From Lyophyllum atratum (lineage: Eukaryota; Basidiomycota; Agaricomycetes; Agaricales; Lyophyllaceae), in contig JACGCN010000001.1 in NCBI GenBank assembly GCA_014905825.1, forward strand, positions 3,410,001 to 3,474,000: 64,000 bases of DNA, in the 5' to 3' direction. The position numbers and the translations under genes were made by a program. The stretch's first letter is position 1. Each line of letters starts with the position of its first letter. Positions 34,638 to 44,485 of this stretch are shown here, piece by piece. The notes beneath the pieces were generated by a model. That model worked only from the letters and a program-made list of their open reading frames with translations. It was not told the origin of the DNA and ran no database searches.

Positions 34638-36457
34638 ATGTCTCGACAGCTCTCTCTCGACGCTACCCCACCCGACTATCATGGCTTTCCACTTCTGGGG
34701 ACCTTCAATCGAAAGGCTTTTACCAAATCATTTGAAATCCTGGCGGCTCAAGCCCCTGCTGCGAAAACGGGATCAATATTGAAGGCTCCGCAGATGAGAG
34801 GGTGCATTTATTTCCATTCGATGTTCGCTTATGTCTTACCTTATACCTCTCTAAGATCACTTTTGAATCTACAAAAACTTCGGAGTGTGGAGGTCGACCC
34901 ATCTGATCCTGCAAACGGCCGTCTTGTCCTGCTCAGAGTAACCGACGAAGGTGCGAAGTGTTCCCTACGCGTCTGATAGTATATTTGACGTGTGTCTTCG
35001 CAAGTCAGCTCAACTTTCACCGGAGGCGTCGAAATTTTTGGAAACCGAGGCGAAGGGGCTGGTGCCGTATACGCTGACCTTGGACTATGACTACTGGACT
35101 GCGGGTGCGTGGCGAAGGCTTTCGACTACGCGCCTTATCGTTACGTGTGCTTTTCAGATGAAATCTTAAGGGCGGTGTTGCCTGAGGGTTTGAGGAAGGA
35201 GGCTCCCAGCGGCTTCGCGACCACCGGGCACATCGGTGAGTCTTATTCCCAAATATTCCGATCGAGATACAACGAACCTGAATGTTGGCTTTAGCACACC
35301 TGAATCTCAATGCGGAGTACCTCCCGTACAAGCGCCTCATTGGCCAGATAATTCTTGATGTGAGTTGTAGCGCGATCGCAAGATGAAGGCATGTCCCATA
35401 GTTCCCCGCAGAAAAACAAGAAGATCAGGACGGTCGTCAACAAGTTGGATAGTATTGACTCACAGTTCCGCTTCTTCAAGATGGAGCTGATAGCGGGTGA
35501 TCCTGACTTCGTCGTTGAGCATGTACGTACACTTGGTTTCTTGGCAACAGAATTCTAAACCTGAGCTCTCCCCTCATCTAATTAGCATGAACTGGAATGC
35601 AAGTTTGTGTTTGATTTTAGGGAGGTTTACTGGAACTCGCGGCTGCACACCGAGCATGGCCGGCTGGTTGATATGTTTAAACATGACGATGTCATCGCAG
35701 ACGTTTTCGCAGGTGTCGGCCCCTTCGCCGTTCCCGCTGCGAGGAAGGGCTGCGCCGTGTTTGCCAATGATCTCAATCCCAATAGCGCAAAATACCTCAC
35801 CACCAATGTCCAAAACAATCGGGTATGTTCATATCCTTATCTTAAAAACGGGGCATCTCAACCGATACTGGTAGGTGGGCGATCTTGTCAATATCTCCTG
35901 TGAAGATGGGCGCGAGTTTATACGTTCAGTATTTCGCCGATCTTTCGAGAAGCCCTTCCCTGGTTCATACGGCCCACCATTAAGCAAGACACAAGAAAAT
36001 CTTGCGCAGCGTCAGAGAAAGAAAGAAGCACGCATATCCCTCCCTTCGGGTGATGCACCTACCGTGCCCCCTCCTAGACGGCGGATATCTCACTTCGTGA
36101 TGAACTTGCCGGACTCTGCGATCACTTTCTTAGATGCTTTCCGCGGTGTTTTGGCGTCAGATGCTGAAGGATTGCATGAGGTATACGATGTTACGCCAAT
36201 GGTTCATTGTCATTGTTTTACACGGGAATTGGAGCCGGACAAGGCAGAGGCTGATATTCGACAGGTGAGGCGGCATTTTGTCATATCGTCCTCCAATACT
36301 GACCGAGTTATTCCTTGCAGAGGGTTGAAGAAAGTTGGGGGCTGCTTTGACGACCGACGTCAGCTTGCACCTGGTACGCTCTGTCGCGCCGGGCAAGGAG
36401 ATGTACTGTATCAGCTTCAGGCTTCCGTCTGAGGTACTTTTATCGACATCGGAATGA
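34638..36457 (+). CDS. TRM5: tRNA (guanine37-N1)-methyltransferase Trm5
   Basis: SAM-dependent enzyme that makes m1G37 in tRNAs and prevents +1 frameshifting; in yeast it serves cytosol and mitochondria. The N-terminal D1 domain is seen as [20 protein letters not shown], then [15 protein letters not shown]. The catalytic domain shows [28 protein letters not shown], the SAM loop [28 protein letters not shown], and the NPPY-equivalent [13 protein letters not shown]. Introns include 34801-34855, 34951-35009, 35222-35293 and 35350-35407. A missing base in the G-run near 36334 shifts the frame; the corrected C-terminus is [20 protein letters not shown] to TGA at 36455-36457. Start ATG 34638 is the first in this frame; an upstream ATG at 34574 lies in another frame. 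Confidence 0.92.
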
Positions 36458-36740
36458 TCAGAGAAATTATAGATACTCGAATATACCTGATTTGATCCGC
36501 GTGCGGGAAATATCCCGGAATAATTACGTACTTGACATCTTGAATGGGCAGAAAGTTGATGCTTTTGCCCGAGAGGGCGGGTAATTACCTAAAATAGCAG
36601 CTGTTCAACGTTAAGCACGTCAACGAAAATTTGACTCGGACTTCACTGTTCCAACGTTCTACCACCAACCGCCGTGTTCTCCCTGGTTATACCCACTGAC
36701 TGGTTCTTCCATACCCTACCCTACGAGAGACACATCAATC

Positions 36741-39700
36741 ATGGCGCCGTGGTCCCGAATCGTCCCGACAGTCCATTGCGATTCCGAGGGGGGTGTATCT
36801 TTAACCGCCTCTGCGCTCAAGTCTGTTCGAACGGCCCTGGACGTCCCGGAACGAGAGCTTAAACGCTGGAAGCGGATCTTCGATGCCAATGCTAAAGTCG
36901 TCGAGGGCGAGAAGTGAGTTGTGGACATGTTCTTGAACGCCGGTCACATGGCTGCTGGCATGAGTTCGGTTTTGTTCCAGGCCTGACATTGCTGCTTTCC
37001 GTTTAAAGGTATCTGGATACCGATAGCTTCGTCAATGCTATCGCGCCTTCCGGCGACTTGTCTACGATCGGACGGGCACAATTCGCTATCCTCTTTCGCG
37101 TCGCCGATACCTCTAGGCGCGGCTTGGTGTCATGGGATGACTTTACCGTGTTCGAGACGCTGCTGAAGCGGCCAGATGCTGACTACTGGATGGCATTCCA
37201 GTATTTTGACGTGTACGTCTTGGCCATGCGTATTCCTGTAATTATCCTAATAACACATACACGGATACAGTGACAATGATGGGTATATCACGTATGATGA
37301 GTTCAAAAGCGTGTTCAGCGCAAATGTCGGGACGGATGCTATACCTTTTGATTTTGACTGGTGAGCACGTCTGCGGCAGCCCAAGTAGCCCCTGACTCAT
37401 CAAACGTATGATAGTGATTGGGTCAAATTATACCTTGGAAAGAAGAACGGAACCCATGTTTTAGGATGTTCGTCGGTATCCTCTATCAATGACCATTTGA
37501 GGCTGACCTTCCGATGAAGACAATGAATTTACTCAGCTTATGAAGGGCCTGCAAGGGGAGCGCCTTCGTCAAGCTTTTAAATATCTAGATGCCGACCAGG
37601 ACGGTTTTATTCGTCCTGACCAATTCAAGAGAATCATCTTAGTATGCTTTGCACTCACTTGCTCAATTCCAAGTTCTCACCATCATTATCCTTTTTGATA
37701 GGAAATTGCTGGACATAAACTTTCACAAGCAGTCATAGAACGGCTTCCCACTCTTTGCACATTGAGCCCTGGACAACAAATATCTTATTCGGAAGTCATT
37801 GCGTTCCATAATGTTATTCGACGTAAGTGAACTTCATAGCAGTGGCCATCATAGTTTGACCGTTTCTCTTCTTTCAGAAATGGATATGGTAGAACGGTCG
37901 GTTCTGCATGTTCTATGTCATTTATTCCGTTCCTGACCCTCTCTTCCCAATTTACAGAATCATTCGGGAAGCAACAGGCAAGAGCAAAGACGGACGGATA
38001 GATCAATCTGATTTCTTGAACCATTCCGCTATGAGCTCACGCTACTCTCTATTCACCCCGATGGAAGCATCGATAATATTTCACTTTGCCGGACGAGGTG
38101 TCGCCAACCAGCGGCTTGCGCTTATCGACTTCGCTCAGTTGCTTGATCCACGTTGGCAAGCGCCCATGAAGAGTCGGAGCAAGCTCTGCCGAAACCTTCT
38201 ATCCTACAGGGCATTTTTCACTCAAGTTATAACTTCGTCCTAGGCGGTATGTGAACATTCACAGTACTCCTGACCTGTCCTCATTCCCTGTAGGCGTTGC
38301 TGGTGCTTTTGGAGCCACGATTGTTTATCCTATCGATATGGGTAAGCTTGGTTAAAGTTCTACTATCAATGCTCTGCTAATAAATATTATAGTCAAGGTG
38401 TGTTTCTAAGTTTATGATCTAGGAATTGTCATGAATGTTGTTATATGCCTCGCAGACTCGGTCAGTCAATCGACCTCAAAAAGAATGAATCTACTGACGA
38501 TATAGCGCCAGGATGCAAAATCAGCGAAGTACCCTTGTGGGTCAACTCCTCTATAAAAACAGTATGGACTGCGCCCGCAAGATTTTCCGTAACGAGGGTT
38601 TCCTGGGTTTTTATCGTGGCTTGGGCCCGCAGCTCATCGTAAGTGATGATGCTTTGTATCCATCTTTGTGTCTGATCATTATCACAGGGTGTTGCACCTG
38701 AAAAAGCGATCAAGCTTACTGTGAACGACCTCATCCGAGGGCGGGCTACAGATCCGGAAACTGGTCGCATCACACTTGGTTGGGAACTGGTGGCAGGCGG
38801 CATGGCTGGAGGCTGTCAAGTGGTAAGCTGAAGGTACAATGAATTCAAGTAAATATGATGCTCATAATGAGACGCAGGTCTTCACGAATCCATTGGAAAT
38901 TGTGTACGATATCGTCTTGTACTGATTGATTGATCGTCTGACCCTGCTTTTGCATCTTAGAAAAATCCGTTTACAGATCCAAGGTGAGGCGGCTAAAGTG
39001 GAAGGCGCTGTTCCTAAGGGTGCGGTCCATATTATCCGGCAACTTGGTATACTCGGCCTCTATAGAGGCGCCAGTGCTTGCCTGCTTCGAGACATTCCGT
39101 TTTCTGCCATCTACTTCCCCGCATATTGGCACTTGAAGAAAGATGTATTCCACGAAGGCTATAATGGAAAACAGTTGTCTTTCCTCGAGACACTTGGGGC
39201 AGCCGGCATAGCGTACGGTTTTAGTCCTCATCTTACTGATTGACAGGTCGTGATGTTCTTTGATGATTTAGTGGAATGCCTGCTGCATACCTCACAACAC
39301 CTGCTGGTCAGTATCAATCGGCTATTTCTGCCCGGAGCACGCTAACAATCAGTTTTGATGGCTTTAGACGTCGTAAAAACGCGACTCCAGGTTGAAGCAA
39401 GACAGGGTCAAACGCATTATAAGGGCCTTCGGGACGCTTTTGTCAAGATCTGTGAGCACAGCCATCTGTCATCATGATGCTCCGTCTGACCTTGGCAACA
39501 TCAGATAAGGAAGAAGGATTCCGTGCTCTATTCAAGGGCGGGCCTGCGCGAGTGCTGAGGAGCAGTCCGCAATTTGGCTTCACATTGCTCGGTAAATAAA
39601 TATCTTGTGCAGGAAAGTTTTGGATGCTGACGCTTAACTAGGATATGAAACTTTAAAAACTTACGTGAGTGATTTTTGCGATGTCACATAGAGCTAGGCC

Positions 39701-39983
39701 CTTAAGAAGTTCGGTAATCACTTTGTACAGTTACCTGTGAGTAACTTTCCATACGTCGGTGAGATCGCTTGCTTATCTTATACTCAAGTATCCGTGGGAC
39801 GAGAAACCACGACAAGTTGAGACGGCACTGACCTCACGGCCGGACGAAATGTCGAAGATCCGTGCGCGGAACGCACTGAAGATCCTGCTGGATGTGCACG
39901 GGGACTTTGGGCGGAGAGTTGGATCGTCGGGGGTGCCGCTACTGCTGTCGTCGCCGCGGCTGTCGTCACAACGGGAAAAGTAA
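36741..39983 (+). CDS. AGC1: Mitochondrial aspartate/glutamate carrier with EF-hands (AGC, aralar/citrin-like)
   Basis: Inner-membrane antiporter of the malate-aspartate shuttle. The N-terminal regulatory half holds EF-hands. One loop is canonical ([14 protein letters not shown], across the intron at 37215-37270), and a second ([13 protein letters not shown]) has Gln at position 12. The C-terminal half is a six-helix SLC25 carrier with all three signatures: PIDMVKTRMQ, PLEIVKIRLQ and [10 protein letters not shown]. The start ATG 36741 gives [14 protein letters not shown]; the stop follows [11 protein letters not shown]. The gene has many 45-65 nt introns. The first signature is encoded across two 5-nt microexons at 38393-38397 and 38456-38460 (separate entry). 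No base correction is needed in the carrier domain. Confidence 0.94.
38342..38511 (+). other. Two consecutive 5-nt microexons flanked by three short introns
   Basis: Within the carrier gene, exon sequence ends ATCGATATGG at 38341. Intron 38342-38392 (GTAAGC...TATAG) is followed by microexon TCAAG (38393-38397). Intron 38398-38455 (GTGTGT...CGCAG) is followed by microexon ACTCG (38456-38460). Intron 38461-38511 (GTCAGT...GCCAG) leads to the next exon, GATGCAAAATC. Spliced, these give GTC AAG ACT CGG ATG, encoding VKTRM, which exactly completes PIDMVKTRMQ. Intron sizes of 51, 58 and 51 nt match the rest of the gene. Confidence 0.8.
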
Positions 39984-40139
39984 ATATAGATGATATGAGC
40001 AAATGGGACTGATGTAGCAGAGTCGAGCACGTGTGGATGCGATGCCTGGAGACCCATCATATGTCAGTCCGAGATCGTCCTCGTGCGAATATTGATGAAC
40101 ATTCCAACTGGTTGCTGGGTGACCGATGTCCTGGATCAA

Positions 40140-40423
40140 TAAGTACGCACCGTCCGCCTGATATCCTTTCCTTCACCCTCTTCGTTCCCTTTCGTCTTGT
40201 TTCCTTTCGTTCTTTTCTCTCTTTTTTCATCGGTGAGTACAACATTCGGCCCTCTTTTCCTTCTCTTCACATCGATCCATTTCAGCGCTTGTCGCCCAGG
40301 CTCGCCGCACCAAATCTCTATCTACTGCAAGACAGTGTTCACGCCAGCGTAGACCGCTAATCCGTTTTCGACTTCACTTTCGACATCCTTATTACAGCAC
40401 CAAGCAGCACACTCTCCTTAATC
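40140..40423 (+). promoter_or_regulatory. Pyrimidine-rich promoter / 5' UTR with probable leader intron
   Basis: Between 40165 and 40232 the plus strand is strongly CT-rich, as in promoters of highly expressed fungal genes. A GTGAGT donor at 40234 and a TTTCAG acceptor ending at 40285 mark a likely 52-nt 5' UTR intron. The coding start follows at 40424. Confidence 0.5.
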
Positions 40424-42053
40424 ATGAAGTCAATCATCCTCGGTCTCGCCCTTATTAGCACTGCTGCCGCTCAGGTAGTCAATGGCATCTCCACAGTGTC
40501 CGCTGCCGGCCCTTCCGCGACCCCGCAGCCGCAGGCGAAGCAGGCTAGCTCCCCAGTGTCGGCCCCGCCCTCGTACCCGACTCCTCCGCCTGCACCCCGG
40601 CAGATTTCTACAGCGCGATGCCATACTCAGCTTACCAGTCTGGAGGCTACAAGAGTTTGGATTGCGGTTACGGTTACAAAAAGTCTTCAGACGGTCATTG
40701 CCAGCCTGAGTCTTGGGTGAGTATCTGTTTTCGATTCCGGAACCTTGTCCCCCGTGCTTAGGCTATTTTAGTACACCTACCAGGGTGAATGTTACGCAAC
40801 TACGATCATTAACATGTTTGTCCACCCTGTATCTTTACGCGGCAGTTTCTGATCCCACTTTACAGCAACAACCAGTGCCATGACCAGATTGTGACCCAGA
40901 CCGTTCATGACACAGTTGTGAAGACGGTGGTAAGTTAACCAGGCCCTTGGGATCTTCTCACCGCTCACCGATTTTACTAGGTTCATACCCAGGTCGTACC
41001 GACTACTGTCACCAAGTTCATGACGGAAACCAAGCATGTTACTGAGGTTCAGCACTTGACCCGCACTCAAATCTATACTTCGGTTGAAGTTAGGCCGACG
41101 ACTCGTGTTTGGGTCTCCACTGAGATCATCGACAAGACCAAGGTTCTCGAGCACACTCTCACTGCAACTGAGACCAAGACACAGAACGTTGTCCACACCA
41201 GGACTGCTACTGAGACCGACACCAGGACTGTCAAGGAGACTCAGACGAACTTTGTGACCAAGACTCAAGTGAGCACCGTTGTTCACCCGACAACCTTCAC
41301 CAGTGTATGGGTCAGCACTCGCGTCATCGACAACGTAAATATACCCTTTATCCCTCATTCTTAACTTTATTAACATCAAAACAAGACCAAGACCATGCTG
41401 GAGACAAAGACTGCTACTGTGACCGACAAGTTCACCTCGATTCAGACTGCGACCATGACAGAAACGAAGACTGACCATGTTACCATGACGGACGTCGTCA
41501 CCCGTGTTCAGCCCACCACGGTCACGTCAGTCTGGGTTCAGACTCAGACCATGGACAAGGTGAGCGTTTTTCTTCTTCTCTTAGCCCGCTGTTCTTGTTC
41601 TCAATGTTTTATTTTCGTTTTTGATAGACAAAGACCGTTTTGAACACCGTCACCTCCACCCGCGTTGAGGACAGGACCTACGTTCAGACTACCACTTTCT
41701 TGTCTACTGCCACCGCCACAGCCACCACAACTGAGGTGCAGAAAGTCCTCGAGACCGGCCTTTCTGATTGTCTCGGCAAGGTCAGTAGAACATTTTTTTC
41801 ACCCCGAACATTGATTACTAACATCATTCCTTAGTGCAAGTCCAAGTGGACTCTTTCTCCCGGAAACAACAACCAGTGGAATTCTTATGCGTCACCATCG
41901 ACCACTGCCTACAGCGCTCCCACTCAAGCAAGCGGCTCGTATGGTTCCAGCGGGTCATATGGTTCCAGTGGGTCCAGCGGGTCATACGGTTCTAGCGGGT
42001 CATATGGTTCCAGCGGTTCCAGCGGCTCGCAGTATGGCCCCCCTGGCTACTAA
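40424..42053 (+). CDS. Secreted Thr-rich modular protein (adhesin/wall-protein-like)
   Basis: Function not recognised. The start MKSIILGLALISTAAAQVV is a signal peptide, followed by an Ala/Pro-rich spacer. A Cys-containing segment comes next (KSLDCGYGYKKSSDGHCQPE, then YTYQGECYATT). About 250 residues of Thr-rich repeats follow, with three similar modules ending PTTRVWVSTEIIDK, PTTFTSVWVSTRVIDN and PTTVTSVWVQTQTMDK. The end is CKSKWTLSPGNNNQW and a Gly/Ser/Tyr repeat tail closing QYGPPGY. Such Thr density suggests heavy O-mannosylation and a place in the cell wall or matrix. One C is missing from the C-run near 40595-40600: the corrected frame reads PPADFYSAMPYSAYQSGG. Introns follow PESW, then ININ and KTV, and the module ends at 41335-41385 and 41560-41627. 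No GPI signal is seen. Confidence 0.82.
41934..42023 (+). repeat. Two 45-bp direct repeats encoding GSYGSSGSYGSSGSS
   Basis: Units 41934-41978 and 41979-42023 encode the same 15-residue Gly/Ser/Tyr block with synonymous differences; a partial unit follows. Such in-frame minisatellites often vary in copy number between strains. Confidence 0.85.
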
Positions 42054-43780
42054 GCACGTCGTTTTCCTGTCTCCCTTTGTGGTTTTGTAGTAACGTCATC
42101 CTTCACGTCGCATCGTAGATTTTAACTTACCGCTTTCTGCACGGACGCCTTTCAATAACGGACAAACCGATACCTTTTGATTTCATGCTGCTACAACCTC
42201 TGGTGCTTAATACGTTTTTCCAAGCGTAGTCTTTTTATTTACGCGACAGGCTCACGGGTCGATTCCTGGTCGTTCTTCTCATTGCTTTCTTGCTACATAT
42301 CGCACTAGCTATTGCAGTGAAATGGAATGCTTTGGGAACACTATCAAATGTGTGATACGTGAGGAGGAATGTTTTAAACTCCGTGAAACTAACATTTGAC
42401 TGTGTCTGTCTCACAACTTGGACCAACTGTCCGAGCCCGCCATCACTTTTTGACAAGGACACTGCTCATCGCAAGCCTTTGAGATCGACAACTCAAAGTG
42501 CCTTACACTTCGTTCGTCCCTCGTCCCTTTGTCACTTAGGCTTGTTTCTGGTATCCGGTAAACCATGCTGCGCCTGTCCGTCCACGGATCAACTTTCATA
42601 CGATCTGACAATATCTCATGTCTATCATTGGCACAACCGACCTTGGGAACCCTCAGGCGAATGCTGACGATGTTCAAACTAGGGTGTTTCACGTGTTTTT
42701 CCTATATTTTTCTGTCCTTACGCTCTTCTTCGCTTCTCCGATTATTTGGGGGGGCCCTGTGTGTTCACGCATGCACTGCTTTCTCTCCTGGAGTCGGCCG
42801 CGACGTACGGATTCTGAATGTGCATTGAACACGGTTCTTGTAACCGTGTCGGGCTATTGATTCGTCACAAATGGGTCTGTTCAGATGGTCACAAAGATGT
42901 TCGATACTTGGACTATGGTTCAAAGGAAACTTGGAATCATAGGTCCCGCTAGGCCATGCTTTCAACCCTAGAACGTTTGTGTATTGCTGCATTTACCGGA
43001 TTGCGCCCATAGAATTGATTGGGCAGAGTTTTCGAAACTTACAGCACATCTCTGGAGGAATAGCCTTACCACGTGTCTCGCGGCGGACAATCCAAGTTTA
43101 TGGAGCTGCTTGTGCAACCTGGTGCTACTCTGAGCGTACGTTTTTGATCCTTCCAGGAGCTTTTATCCACAGTTTATCGCAACTTTGGAACAATCTTAGG
43201 ACGGGCCATCCAATCCTTGAAAACATTTCCATTCCCATTTTCCTGGATGCGGCTTCTTCGGACGATGATGTGCCCATAAGAACACGGTGCGTTCCACGTC
43301 AATATTTGCGGCATGCGCGACAATACGGGAATAAGTATCTCATGGGTCGTATATCACCTATCCTGCCGTTTCGCCGAGCGCCAAAGGATCTGGACGAGGA
43401 GCGGTAGAAGCAGCTATTCAAGCATACCCGGGCCGAAGCCCTTACGAAACGAAGGAAATTTCTGTCTAGGAAGTTCTCTTTCTGTAAGATTTCAGGGACA
43501 TATACAGACGTTAGACGCCTGTGATATGCGGAGGTGGCAACATCACGGTCGCTTGATTTTTTTTCTCTGACGCATTCTCGTTTTCTTGATTGTGCTGTAC
43601 AATATACTCGTATGATATCACTATCACTATCACTATAACCTTAGGCTTGAAGTTGATGTAACTTTAAAGCAGTCACGCCTTCTATTGTGTGTGATGAGTA
43701 ATTTGTGGTGCCCTTGCAGTCCATATCTTTTAAGCTGAGTAACGGTCGGACCGGGCCGTGCATCACTCTCAATCTGAATT
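42054..43780. other. Long intergenic region with a small microsatellite
   Basis: About 1.7 kb with no protein I can support; the longest frame (about 42979-43407, plus) starts at TTG and shows no family motif. A TATCAC microsatellite (3.5 units) lies at 43616-43636. The left part is the 3' UTR of the secreted protein gene. Confidence 0.45.
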
Positions 43781-44293
43781 ATGCCTCTACGCATCGCTGA
43801 AGGCCCCGTTGACCCACAAGCTCTCAAGGATGTTCCAGAGCAATATCTGATCTTTTACTCTTCGATCGTGGACGGAAGATCTTGGTGTCCCGTGCTTATC
43901 AGTCATTGATACAGTGAATCGATATGCTCACCTGCCCGATTCCTAGGACTGCCGAGATGTCGAAGATTTGGTGAGGGAGACGTTCGGCCTGGATGCAAGT
44001 CCTTCCGCTCTTATCGTTTACGTTGGGGACCGAGCAGAGTAAGTGGATCTTGACGGATAGATGCGATGATCAATAGCCCTAATGGTCTGTACTTTCAGAT
44101 GGAAATCGCCGTCTAATGTTCTTCGTGCTGAACCTTGGAACCTTACGGATATACCTACGATCGTTCGAGTTCGAGATGTAAGCCACCATCGCCTCTATAA
44201 ATCTATTTACCAATAGTAATTCCGGATTGGCAGGGTGCTCGATTGGTGGAGAGCGAGATTGCGGGTGGCTTGTCAGAATTCGTTAAAGGATAG
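43781..44293 (+). CDS. Thioredoxin-like protein of the TXNDC17/TRP14 (DUF953) family, 113 aa
   Basis: Cytosolic thioredoxin-fold protein with the diagnostic WCPDC active site (SSIVDGRSWCPDCRDVEDLV); the animal homologue TRP14 reduces small disulfides such as cystine. Four exons: 43781-43891, 43947-44038, 44099-44177, 44234-44293. All junctions are GT-AG and keep frame; the total is 342 nt, an exact 114 codons with the stop. The protein continues LDASPSALIVYVGDRAEWK, VLRAEPWNLTDIPTIVRV, and ends GGLSEFVKG. The exons are too short to stand out as open frames, so this gene is easily missed. It is convergent with MOCS1 (192 bp between stops). Confidence 0.9.
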
Positions 44294-44485
44294 TAGCATT
44301 TCATATCATATACCATATCCGATGCAGCATCAGGATACCGCACACTCTAAGACTATAGAAAGAAGGTGCAAACAACTAGAACTAAGAACCGGTACCGGGA
44401 GGAGATATCTCGAGGATCCCACGATCTTGCACATAGATACGAGGGCATTCGGAGTCACCCTGGATTTATCGCTCTGCTTCATAAT

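Noticed and set aside
40792..41478. 228-codon minus-strand frame
   Set aside because: Antisense of the Thr-rich repeats; the repeated codons explain the open frame.
42979..43407. 142-codon plus-strand frame in the 1.7-kb intergenic region
   Set aside because: Starts at TTG, has no recognisable domain and no splice continuity to other exons.
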